From NCBI GenBank assembly GCA_007130885.1, contig SLRQ01000076.1:1-32607 (forward strand): a stretch of 32,607 nucleotides of DNA, given 5' to 3'. This DNA comes from Deltaproteobacteria bacterium (lineage in GTDB: Bacteria; Myxococcota; Myxococcia; SLRQ01). Made by a program: the position numbers and the translations under genes. Shown piece by piece: positions 24,934-32,607 of this stretch (its first letter is position 1; every line of letters starts with the position of its first letter). The notes under the pieces are model-generated. The model was not told the DNA's origin and made no database searches. It saw only the letters and a program-made list of their open reading frames with translations.

Positions 24934-26349
24934 ATGCAAAAACCCGACGACATTCCAACGCCCCCACTTTGGTTGGCGCTCATTCCCGTTTTCGTTACGG
25001 GAGCGGCACTTGGCTATTCAATTTTCGTCTTGGACACACAGCCCCACTTCTCGCTGTTCCTTGGCGGGGTGACCGCGGGCCTTTGCGCCTACTTCTATGG
25101 CGTACCCTGGAAGACCATCAAGGAGGGGTTCAAGCTGGCCATAGCGCGCACGGTTCCTTCCCTGATCATCTTGCTGATCATCGGGATGCTGATAGCGGTG
25201 TGGATTGCCAGCGGCATCGTTCCGGCCCTCATGTACATCGGCCTCGAGTTCATAGTGGCGCTCTGGTTTCTACCGCTCATTTTGCTGTTCTGCAGCTTAA
25301 TGGCTCTGATTACGGGCAGCTCCTGGTCCACCATCGGCACAATCGGCGTCGCCGCGCTCGGAGTAAGCGAAGGTCTTGGGATTCCCGCCGCCATGACAGC
25401 GGGCGCCGTGGTATCGGGCGCCTTTTTCGGAGACAAGATCTCTCCGATGTCGGACTCGACCAACCTGACGCCTTCCGTTCTGGGTGTCCATCTATTCGAT
25501 CACATCAAGCATATGCTTTACACCACTATCCCCAGCCTCGGCATTTCGGTGCTGGCCTTTACCATCATGGGTTTCGTGGTCGTTTCAGGCAACGGACACA
25601 ATGGAGAAGCGGCGGTTTACACCGAGCACATACAGGCTCACTTCAACCTGTCACCCTGGCTGTTGGTGCCTCCCATCATAGTCATTGCGTTGGTCGTCAA
25701 AAGAGTGCCCGCCATTCCGAGTCTGATTGCAGGGGTGGTCCTCGGCGGAATCGCATATCTCGTTTTGCAAGGCGGCACTTTGGCCGGACTATCAGACCAG
25801 ATTCACACCGGCTTCGTAATTGACACCGGCCGGCCGGAGATGGACGCGCTATTCTCACGGGGCGGAATGGAGAGCATGTACGATGTGGTCTCCTTGGCCT
25901 TGGTGTCGCTCGCCCTCGGCGGGATTCTAAACTACACGGGAATGCTGCACGCCATTGTACTGAGCCTGTCGCGGCTGCTCGAGTCGGCCGGCAACCTGAC
26001 AGCCACGGTAATCGGCACCTCCGTGTTCGTGAATATAATTAGCGCCAACCAGTATCTGGCCGTCATTCTACCCGGGCAGATGTTCGAGGAGTCCTACCGA
26101 AAACACAAGCTGAAGCTAAAGAACCTGACGCGCACGTTGGAGGCCGGCGGCACTCTTACCGCACCCCTGATTCCCTGGAACAGCAGCGGAGTATTCGTTT
26201 TCGCGACCATCGGCGTTCCCGTGCTGCAGTACGCACCATACGCGCTGCTATGCTGGCTGACCGCCATAATCGCCATTGTCTTCGGCTACCTCAAGATCAG
26301 CATGCCGTCGGTCGAACCCGCAGCGGAAGAGCCGGAAGACCAGCAGTAG
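24934..26349 (+). CDS. nhaC: NhaC-family Na+/H+ antiporter
   Basis: A 471-residue inner-membrane protein with roughly 11-12 hydrophobic spans. It would exchange cytoplasmic Na+ for protons, or the reverse, and may also accept organic ion pairs as in malate-lactate relatives. Family marks include SSWSTIGTIGVAALG, the charged loop GAFFGDKISPMSDSTNL, and a late SANQYLAVILPGQMF with LTAPLIPWNSSGVF. The start is ATG 24934 behind TAGGT. Its presence fits a saline or sodium-bioenergetic habitat. It stands alone, convergent with the next gene. The exact substrate cannot be read from sequence. Confidence 0.93.
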   Translation: MQKPDDIPTPPLWLALIPVFVTGAALGYSIFVLDTQPHFSLFLGGVTAGLCAYFYGVPWKTIKEGFKLAIARTVPSLIILLIIGMLIAVWIASGIVPALMYIGLEFIVALWFLPLILLFCSLMALITGSSWSTIGTIGVAALGVSEGLGIPAAMTAGAVVSGAFFGDKISPMSDSTNLTPSVLGVHLFDHIKHMLYTTIPSLGISVLAFTIMGFVVVSGNGHNGEAAVYTEHIQAHFNLSPWLLVPPIIVIALVVKRVPAIPSLIAGVVLGGIAYLVLQGGTLAGLSDQIHTGFVIDTGRPEMDALFSRGGMESMYDVVSLALVSLALGGILNYTGMLHAIVLSLSRLLESAGNLTATVIGTSVFVNIISANQYLAVILPGQMFEESYRKHKLKLKNLTRTLEAGGTLTAPLIPWNSSGVFVFATIGVPVLQYAPYALLCWLTAIIAIVFGYLKISMPSVEPAAEEPEDQQ

Positions 26350-26387
26350 TAAGATAAGGCTGAGAGACCCCTTGCAGAAGGACTCCC

Positions 26388-28028
26388 CTAGGGAGCAGAA
26401 GTTTCCGGCACGCAGCGTTTTCTCGGCACCATTGCCATGGCGTCTTCCTCACACAAATAACCGTCGGGGCATTGACTCTCGTCTATGCACGGAATCGAAC
26501 AGCTCCACCTTATTCCTGGCTGCACGGAATCGTCCTCGTTTGCGCAGTAAGCGTCGTCCTCATCCGGCACTCCACAGCTCTCGTTGTCGTCTGGAGAAGG
26601 GAACGGCTGGCGGTCGCACTCACCTCCAATTGTGCGGTGAGCGGCGCAAGTACGCAGCCGGGTCTGATCACCGTAATGGGGTACGCACTGCACGCTGCCA
26701 TTGCCTACCTCCTCACAAGCAAAGCCTCTGGGACAGTCGACGTTGCCGGAGCAGTCAATGCCGCAGCCATGATCTATTACGTCCCCAGTCCATGATTCAA
26801 ACGCCACGCAAAGGTTTTCCTCTCCCGGACAGTCATCGTCCGTGGAGCATGCGTTACACAGGCCCGAGGGAGCAGCCGGCCAGCACTCGTTATATGCCGT
26901 CGCGCACCGTTCATCCGGTGCGCAGGCATCGTCGGTAACGCAGCCCTCGCACAAGAAGGTATCCTCATCGCATTTCGCTCCATCGCAGTGCTCATCGACA
27001 TAGCATTCCACGCAAAGCCGGCTGTTGGGCTCGCAGAACATATTTTCCGGGCAATGATCTTCAGTGATGCATTCCTCGCATTCCCCGGCGTCGACATCAC
27101 ACACAAGGTCGCCGCAGTCGTTGTCATCGAGACATTCGACACACGTTCCTGCATCGGTATCGCAGAAAGGCTTTTCCGTTTGATCACAGTCGGCGTCCTC
27201 GCGGCACCCCATAACACACTCACCATCTAGGCAGATGCTTCCCTCCTCGCAGTCGTCGTCATCCAGACAAACGATGCAAGCGCCGTCAATGCATGTCGTG
27301 TCATCGGGGCAATGGTCGTCTTCCAGGCACTCCACACAAGCACCGTATGTTCCCGCGTCTGGATCGCATTTCATTCCCTCGGGACAATCCACAACGGACC
27401 AGCAACCTTTCACGCAGTAGCCGGCGATACATATTTGGCCTTCCTCGCACGGGTTGTTGGCGTCACATTCGTCACCTTCGGCACGGCATTCGCCATCGAC
27501 GCAGACTTCTTCACCCGCGCAGTCTTCGTCGCTTTCGCACGCATCTAAAACGCACTCCCCTTCAACACAAACCTTTTCATCGGTGCAGTGTTCATTGTCC
27601 AGGCAGGCCACGCAGACACCCTCACTCTCCATGCACCATGGCTCATCACTGGAGCAGTCCTCGTGTGACTTACACGTCTGCTCTGGAGGCAAGCACCTGC
27701 CATCATCCCCGCAAACGCCTTCGCAATCGTCATCACTGGCGCAGGCGGCGATGCACACCTCTTCTTCACATACGAAGTCGGCGCCACAGCCATCGTCGTC
27801 CTCGCAGGTCAGAAAGCAGCGGCCCTCCGAGCAAAATCCTTGCTCACCGCAATCTTCGTCTTCTTCACAGTCGGCCTCTACTACACACTCCCCATTCACA
27901 CAGAATGCACCTAGCTGACAGTCGGCGTGTTCATGGCAGGCGGTCTCGGGTTCCACCGTAGTAACTCCGCAGGAAACACCGAGCATTAACATTACCGCTA
28001 CGGACGCAATAAAGCTCTTCAATAGCAT
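26388..28028 (-). CDS. Lipoprotein with 16 tandem four-cysteine repeats
   Basis: A 546-residue exported protein. The start at 28028 is chosen because AAGGAG lies upstream and the hydrophobic segment then begins at once; an in-frame ATG at 28064 would add 12 residues. The segment ends in LGVSC, giving Cys20 as the probable lipidation site, although the -3 residue is atypical. Sixteen acidic repeats of about 20-26 residues follow, with the pattern C-x(2)-[DE]-x-[DHN]-C-x(4-8)-C-x(3-7)-C, for example CLDDDDCEEGSICLDGEC. Each could be a small disulfide-bonded module like the Dickkopf-type repeats of myxobacterial surface proteins. A different cysteine-rich tail of about 150 residues closes the protein. 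It is probably cell-surface; the function is unknown. Confidence 0.88.
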   Translation of the reverse strand: MLLKSFIASVAVMLMLGVSCGVTTVEPETACHEHADCQLGAFCVNGECVVEADCEEDEDCGEQGFCSEGRCFLTCEDDDGCGADFVCEEEVCIAACASDDDCEGVCGDDGRCLPPEQTCKSHEDCSSDEPWCMESEGVCVACLDNEHCTDEKVCVEGECVLDACESDEDCAGEEVCVDGECRAEGDECDANNPCEEGQICIAGYCVKGCWSVVDCPEGMKCDPDAGTYGACVECLEDDHCPDDTTCIDGACIVCLDDDDCEEGSICLDGECVMGCREDADCDQTEKPFCDTDAGTCVECLDDNDCGDLVCDVDAGECEECITEDHCPENMFCEPNSRLCVECYVDEHCDGAKCDEDTFLCEGCVTDDACAPDERCATAYNECWPAAPSGLCNACSTDDDCPGEENLCVAFESWTGDVIDHGCGIDCSGNVDCPRGFACEEVGNGSVQCVPHYGDQTRLRTCAAHRTIGGECDRQPFPSPDDNESCGVPDEDDAYCANEDDSVQPGIRWSCSIPCIDESQCPDGYLCEEDAMAMVPRKRCVPETSAP

Positions 28029-28274
28029 CGCCGTCGCTCCTTGATAGCCAAAGATTGTTCTCAACGAGCCACCTACTTAAGTAGAAGACGAGTTGGTCAG
28101 AAAGTTACATACTTTTAAAATCCCTTTCCCTAGGCCTCACGTCAACCAAACCTCTTAGAAATGCCGTCTCCGGCTTGGCTCACGCGCGGACCCGTGTAGG
28201 GGCATTGTATCCGCGCATGCCGCGCCCCGCGATCCATTCGTCCAGAATCACGATCGCTGGCTTTAGTCGTTGGC

Positions 28275-29255
28275 GTGGTAAACTATCGTGTCGTGGCTTA
28301 CTCGTCCCCTACCTGTCCGAAGTGCGAAGCCGCGCGCGTCGACGCTCCCGACTGCCCTCTGTGCGGAGTCATATACGCAAGAGCGGAGGCGAGACTGGCG
28401 GAGCGGCAGGAGATGGACGATCTCGACGCCCTCCACGCCGAGTCAGCCTCCGAAGCCTCGCCGGCGACAGACGAGCCTCTCGAAGGCCTGAGCCTAGAGG
28501 ACGTGCGGCTGGAGATGTGGCTTCGGGCCGCCGCTATCCCTTTGGCCCTCGGGTTTGCCTACATCGTCATGTTCAGCGACATGCTGCAGATGCTGGGACG
28601 CATCTTCATCGGGATGTGGGTGCATGAGCTTGGACACGCCACCGCGGCATGGCTTTGCGGTTTCTGGGCGTTTCCCGGCCCTTGGTTCACGACCGTCGGA
28701 GAGCAACGCAGTCTTCTCTTCGCACTGCTGGTGACGACTGTAATCGTGGCAATCGGCTTCTACGGTTACATCGAAAGACGGCGGGCATTGATTGCCTTGG
28801 CCGCCGGACTTCTGTTCCTCCAGCTTGTCGCCACCCTCGGGACTAACGAAAAGACGGCCAACATGCTGATCACGTTCTTTGGTGACGGCGGTGCTCTCGT
28901 TTTGGGAACCCTTCTCATGCTGACCGTCTATGCCCCGCCCGGTTCAAAGCTGCACAGCGGCTGGCTTCGCTGGGGCTTCCTTTTCATCGGGGCGGTGGCA
29001 TTTGCAGACGTGCTCCATACCTGGCTTCCAACACGCACGAACTTCGGCGCGATACCCTTCGGCCGGTTCGAGCACGGCGGTCTCTCCGATGCTTCGGTCT
29101 TGGTGCAGGTACACGGCTGGGACGTAAGGGATCTCATATCGCGACATATCCGCCTGGCGTTCATCTGCGGCCTCTGCCTCTCGGCCGCTTACGTGGCGGG
29201 CCTGCTCCAAGCTCGATCCGCTGTGCGCAAGCTCCAGGCCTTGCGTGGTACATAA
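28275..29255 (+). CDS. Membrane protein with zinc ribbon and HELGH motif (possible M50-like metalloprotease)
   Basis: A 326-residue protein. A short zinc-ribbon-like N-terminus (C14-x2-C17, C27-x2-C30) is followed by an acidic linker and about six to seven hydrophobic segments. The first membrane region contains MWVHELGHATAA. The HExxH motif at residues 117-121 inside a helix is typical of intramembrane site-2 or SpoIVFB-type metalloproteases. The usual second motif (NxxPxxxxDG) has only a loose counterpart, NFGAIPFGRFEHGG. Catalysis is plausible but unproved, and a non-protease membrane role is possible. The start is a GTG without a good ribosome site; GTG 28293 is also in frame. Confidence 0.75.
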   Translation: MVNYRVVAYSSPTCPKCEAARVDAPDCPLCGVIYARAEARLAERQEMDDLDALHAESASEASPATDEPLEGLSLEDVRLEMWLRAAAIPLALGFAYIVMFSDMLQMLGRIFIGMWVHELGHATAAWLCGFWAFPGPWFTTVGEQRSLLFALLVTTVIVAIGFYGYIERRRALIALAAGLLFLQLVATLGTNEKTANMLITFFGDGGALVLGTLLMLTVYAPPGSKLHSGWLRWGFLFIGAVAFADVLHTWLPTRTNFGAIPFGRFEHGGLSDASVLVQVHGWDVRDLISRHIRLAFICGLCLSAAYVAGLLQARSAVRKLQALRGT

Positions 29256-29425
29256 CCTCTAGGACGGCCAAGCCTGTCGCCGGATCAGTGTGCTTGTAGT
29301 GCGTGTGCCGCTCTGGCAAACTCGCGGCCCTGTTCGTCGCTCGTAAGGTCAACACATGTAATCGAGAGATCGCCTCCGCTCGCTCGAGACGGCCGCACTT
29401 CCCTCGGTTAGGACGAGATCAGCCC

Positions 29426-30667
29426 TTGTTCCGACTGCCTGCTTTCCTCGCGGCGAGCCCAAGGCTCGCCTTTTTCACCTTGGCCGCCACGGCAGCCTCC
29501 GGCTTCGGACAAACGTTCTTCGTTTCGATCTTCGGGGGAGAGATCCGTGAAGGGTTCGGGCTCTCGCACACCGCCTATGGAAGCCTCTACAGCGCGGCCA
29601 CATTGCTTAGCGCCGCCCTTTTGCTGCGCTACGGCTCCCTGGTGGACAGGTGGTCCCTTCCCAGAGTAACGGCCCTGGCAATCGTCATCCTTGCCTCCGG
29701 ATGCCTGCTCGTCGGTCTAGCGCCCAGCGCGATACTCCTGGGAGTGGGCTTCCTCGGGATACGTTTTGGTGGCCAGGGCATGGTGTCGCATGTCGGGATG
29801 ACCACGGCGGCTAGATACTTTTCGGCGCAAAGAGGCAAGGCCGTAGCCATGGCGGCGGCTGGGTTCCCCTTGGCCGAAGCAGTGCTCCCCGCCTCCGCCG
29901 CATTGCTATTGGGGTGGGTGGGCTGGCGACTACCGTGGGTAGCGAGCGCCGCGATTCTGGTCGTGCTCGTGCTGCCGCTGCTGACGTGGCTGTCCAGAAA
30001 CGCACCTCCGCTGGGCGAAATCCTCGACAATCAGCGGGGGGACTCCCAAAGCGGCCTCGTCATCAACCACTTCACCCGCGCACAAGTCCTTCGCGACCCA
30101 GGCTTCTATCTGATACTGCCTGCCACGCTCATCACGCCTTTCATTATTACGGCCCTGTTCTTTCACCAGATCGCGCTGGCCTCCGAGCTTGATTGGACCC
30201 TGCGGATGCTGGGAGCCGGGTTTTCCTTGTACGCCGTGTGTCATCTCGCGTCGCTTCTGGCCGCTGGGATTCTGGTGGATCGCTTGACAGCCGGGGTGGC
30301 TCTCCCACTCGCCCTCGTACCTGTGATCATAGGATTGATAGGGCTTGCGTTCTTGCCGCCCGCGGTGGCCCTGTTCGTTTACATGGGGCTGCTGGGAGTA
30401 GCTCACGGTTCGACCTCCACCGCGGGCAACTCCATCTGGGCGGAGCGGTACGGCATACTGCATCTGGGCGCCATACGGTCAATGAATCAAGCGGTCATGG
30501 TCGTCGCCACCGCGGTGGCCCCCATCTTGCTCGGCTTCCTACTGGACCAAGAAGTGGGGGTCCCGGTCCTGGCCGCGAGTCTCGCTGCGCTTGCCGCCAT
30601 CGCCGCGTTCACGGCCAGGATAGGAAGCACAAGAGACGGGAAGAGGGCACGTGCAGCCGGCGACTAG
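29426..30667 (+). CDS. Major facilitator superfamily transporter
   Basis: About 413 residues from TTG 29426 with about 12 membrane spans in two halves. The frame is open upstream to 29303, but that extension (Arg-rich, without hydrophobicity) is unlike an MFS start. AGGA lies a suitable distance before the TTG. The loop between spans 2 and 3 reads GSLVDRW, a variant of the MFS motif A. A central cytoplasmic loop (LLTWLSRNAPPLGEI) separates the halves. It resembles the oxalate/formate and monocarboxylate-type branch, but the substrate is not readable. It lies 170 bases after the HELGH protein and may share its transcript. Confidence 0.85.
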   Translation: MFRLPAFLAASPRLAFFTLAATAASGFGQTFFVSIFGGEIREGFGLSHTAYGSLYSAATLLSAALLLRYGSLVDRWSLPRVTALAIVILASGCLLVGLAPSAILLGVGFLGIRFGGQGMVSHVGMTTAARYFSAQRGKAVAMAAAGFPLAEAVLPASAALLLGWVGWRLPWVASAAILVVLVLPLLTWLSRNAPPLGEILDNQRGDSQSGLVINHFTRAQVLRDPGFYLILPATLITPFIITALFFHQIALASELDWTLRMLGAGFSLYAVCHLASLLAAGILVDRLTAGVALPLALVPVIIGLIGLAFLPPAVALFVYMGLLGVAHGSTSTAGNSIWAERYGILHLGAIRSMNQAVMVVATAVAPILLGFLLDQEVGVPVLAASLAALAAIAAFTARIGSTRDGKRARAAGD

Positions 30668-30690
30668 TCATGTTCTTCACGACGTTTCCA

Positions 30691-30963
30691 TCATGATAAG
30701 GGCACCGATAGGTTGCCAAACTGCTTCAATTCAGCAATATCTGATTTAATTTCATAAACCGGTTTGAGGCCGACGTAAACGCCATGAATAGACGTGACCT
30801 CCTGAAAGCCGCCGGCATCACCAACCTCCCTCCCGCGCCGACCCCGACTATTTCGTCGGTCCGCCCGTGCTCTCAACTGGTCCCGGTCCCGGTCGCTAGC
30901 TTCGGCTCGCTTGACGTCATCGGCCGGATCAATGAAACCTTCAGTCGAGGCTCTCACCATCAA
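30691..30963 (-). CDS. Possible small protein overlapping the end of the TPR lipoprotein gene
   Basis: A 90-residue frame starts inside the last 23 bases of the TPR lipoprotein gene, as coupled genes do. The first half is Arg/Asp-rich and low complexity. The second half (GVYVGLKPVYEIKSDIAELK) looks more protein-like. No family is recognised. It may be chance. Otherwise 30668-30940 holds nothing else recognisable. Confidence 0.25.
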   Translation of the reverse strand: MMVRASTEGFIDPADDVKRAEASDRDRDQLRARADRRNSRGRRGREVGDAGGFQEVTSIHGVYVGLKPVYEIKSDIAELKQFGNLSVPLS

Positions 30964-32281
30964 TCGAGGCAGCCTCTTCCGCCAGATCGTCCGTAAGATC
31001 CTTGTGCACGGCGAGCCGGCGCGAAGCGGCGTCGCGTTGACGACGGTACATCCCCTTGTCGTCTAGCTCGACTGCCTGCTCGTAATGACCGACCGCCTCC
31101 GCGGTCCGCCCTTGCAGCTCGCGCATCACTCCCATGTTGTAGTAGGCGCCCGCCAGATCCGGGTTGGCTTCCGCCGCCGCCGCGAACGACTTGTAGGCCG
31201 CCTCCCAGTCCTTTTCCTTGACGTGCTCGAGGCCTTCCTCCAAAGCGTCGTCATCCTCGAGTTGGGCGCTGAAGTGGACTTCCCGATTGCCATAAGGATA
31301 TGCGAAGGCACGCGCGCTGACATCGGCAGCGCAGGCAAACAGTTGTTCTTCGTCCATTGGAGCAAACCGGGGACGATACCCGGAGTCGCTTTCCCAGTTC
31401 AGCCTCTTCCAGGAGGACCACTCGGGCACCATTGTCGGCGCCGTGGCGAAGTTCTGCTGTGGAACCGCCGAGACGGTCACTCGTCTCGTCTCGACCTCCT
31501 TTCCGTGTCGAGTCCACAACGAGTAAACGACATCCGCCGTCACCTTTCGCCGCTCACGGTTTCCGTATGGCTCCGTTGTCTCTTTCCAAGAAACGACATG
31601 CGCAGCCAGCACGAGCGGCTCGACGACGGGGGCGGGCAATGGTGATGGTTCACTGCTCGTGAAGCGCTGCGAAGGCCCGACGGTCGGCTGCTGTGGCGAA
31701 CGCAGATGTATCTCCACATCATCCTCTACGACCTCGACCTCAAAGGAGTACCGGTTTTCGCCGTGCCGGTTGCGCGCGGCGATGGTCATGGACACTCGCC
31801 CTTCCTCTTGCGGCGTCCAGCGCACTTCGCCGGTCTTATCATTCAGGCGAAGATCCCGCGGGCCGGAGACTATCTCCCATCTAACCGGTGGGGCACCATA
31901 TGCGAGAGTTCTGCCGGCGGCGTTATATTCAAAGGGTCTGCCCGCGACTGCAACCCGGCTGGCATTTTGGATTACGATGGGTTCCAGGTCCGGCCCTATC
32001 AGCAACTCAGCACCCTCCCCAATGCGATCGACCAGAAGATAGGGGCTGTCATCGAAGGCTTGCTGGAGCGCTGTGCGCAGCAGCCTGACCGGATCGTCGC
32101 CGTCGGGCACCTTCGCCCGCACCCACTCAGGCACATCAATGGCGACCAGCGCGACCCCTGTTCCTTCCGGTGCATCGAAAAACGGCGTTTGCCTGCGAAC
32201 ATCACGGACCTGTGCAACGCATCCGAGTACCATGGCGACGGCGACCACTGTAGCAACCACTAACGGGCGTCTCATCATCAT
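30941..32281 (-). CDS. Lipoprotein with Ig-like and TPR domains
   Basis: A 446-residue protein. The signal peptide ends in VLGC, so Cys21 is the probable lipidation site. Residues of about 40-95 (LVAIDVPEWV and LLRTALQQAFDDSPYLLVDR) resemble the first part of outer-membrane CsgG/GNA1162-like domains, but loosely. Residues of about 105-190 form a putative Ig/cadherin-like domain (GEVRWTPQEEG, then a strand pair ending FEVEVVED). The C-terminal third contains TPR helices (AAYKSFAAAAEANPDLAGAY, then GVMRELQGRTAEAVGHYEQA). YGNRE occurs twice (about residues 238 and 333), hinting at a small internal duplication. The start has GAGAGG six bases upstream. It is probably a periplasmic or outer-membrane scaffold. 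Confidence 0.82.
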   Translation of the reverse strand: MMMRRPLVVATVVAVAMVLGCVAQVRDVRRQTPFFDAPEGTGVALVAIDVPEWVRAKVPDGDDPVRLLRTALQQAFDDSPYLLVDRIGEGAELLIGPDLEPIVIQNASRVAVAGRPFEYNAAGRTLAYGAPPVRWEIVSGPRDLRLNDKTGEVRWTPQEEGRVSMTIAARNRHGENRYSFEVEVVEDDVEIHLRSPQQPTVGPSQRFTSSEPSPLPAPVVEPLVLAAHVVSWKETTEPYGNRERRKVTADVVYSLWTRHGKEVETRRVTVSAVPQQNFATAPTMVPEWSSWKRLNWESDSGYRPRFAPMDEEQLFACAADVSARAFAYPYGNREVHFSAQLEDDDALEEGLEHVKEKDWEAAYKSFAAAAEANPDLAGAYYNMGVMRELQGRTAEAVGHYEQAVELDDKGMYRRQRDAASRRLAVHKDLTDDLAEEAASIDGESLD

Positions 32282-32607
32282 TCCAAACCTCTCTCACATG
32301 CTGAGCCATACTGCTCGACTGGCGACGATGACCTTCGTCTCGTTGCCGGGAAACCGCTCGAACGGAGCAACCTTGCCATAAGCAGAAAAAAGGATAAACC
32401 TTCGGCAGTCTATTGCCTGTGGCTCCAGCCGTGGTCACCACCGTCAGGGCGAGGGGGTGACGGTGACCAACTCGTGCAAATGCGCACGCAAATCTGTTAC
32501 AGGATTTGCAAATCAGCCTGAAATGCACCTTACTTGGTTTTTCGAGTTTCCCACGGACTTGGAGGACTCAAGTAAGTTGTCTCCGGATTCACCCGGATTC
32601 AAGAAAC
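32282..32607. other. Gene-free right edge rich in inverted repeats
   Basis: No credible gene was seen. Three inverted repeats occur: GGTCACCACCGTCA/TGACGGTGACC (32433-32468, three-base bulge), GCAAATC-N8-GATTTGC (32488-32509) and CTTACTTG/CAAGTAAG (32529-32576). They lie upstream of the TPR lipoprotein gene and could include operators for it or for a gene beyond the edge. Confidence 0.4.

Noticed and set aside
30784..30996. Frame beginning MNRRDLLKAAG, like a twin-arginine signal
   Set aside because: No hydrophobic stretch follows the Arg pair and the frame ends inside the TPR lipoprotein gene on the other strand.

Overview
The window looks like a chromosome segment from a deltaproteobacterial-type lineage (Myxococcota/Bradymonadota-like). 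This is inferred from high GC, large cysteine-rich, ASH-repeat and VWA surface lipoproteins, a lipoprotein alpha-2-macroglobulin paired with PBP1C, and NIF-type Fe-S assembly used without nitrogenase genes nearby. No rRNA, tRNA, CRISPR array or recognisable transposase was seen.

Layout. 1-6512: an inverted pair of a roughly 170-bp repeat (about 81% identical where aligned by hand; arms 75-244 and 6335-6512) encloses two exported-protein genes. These are a relatively AT-rich S8-type protease whose start codon is followed by 14 consecutive C residues, and a six-repeat ASH/VWA lipoprotein. Each has its own hairpin terminator. 6721-8130: rubrerythrin and a SIRT5-like sirtuin. 8213-16397: alpha-2-macroglobulin lipoprotein overlapping pbpC, a periplasmic defence and cell-wall repair pair. 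16565-23084: a sulfur block holding a cysteine synthase-CysRS fusion, a convergent tandem radical SAM protein, and the three-domain NifU and NifS scaffold pair. 23114-24094: an RluC/D-type pseudouridine synthase. 24261-24782: a lipoprotein carrying a GspG-like pseudopilin domain. 24934-26349: an NhaC antiporter. 26388-28028: a lipoprotein with 16 four-cysteine repeats. 28275-30667: a HELGH membrane protein and an MFS transporter. 30941-32281: an Ig/TPR lipoprotein.

How the genes fit together. The sulfur block is the most coherent. The fusion protein would make cysteine and charge tRNA-Cys. NifS would take sulfur from cysteine, NifU would build clusters, and the neighbouring enzyme carries four predicted Fe-S sites (two radical SAM, two auxiliary). 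The strongest candidates for something undescribed are the CysK-CysRS fusion with an altered HIGH motif (HLGL), the tandem radical SAM protein with duplicated cysteine spacing, the poly-C-switched protease inside a large inverted repeat, and the lipoprotein-anchored GspG domain. All functional statements come from reading the sequence by eye; no database search was run.
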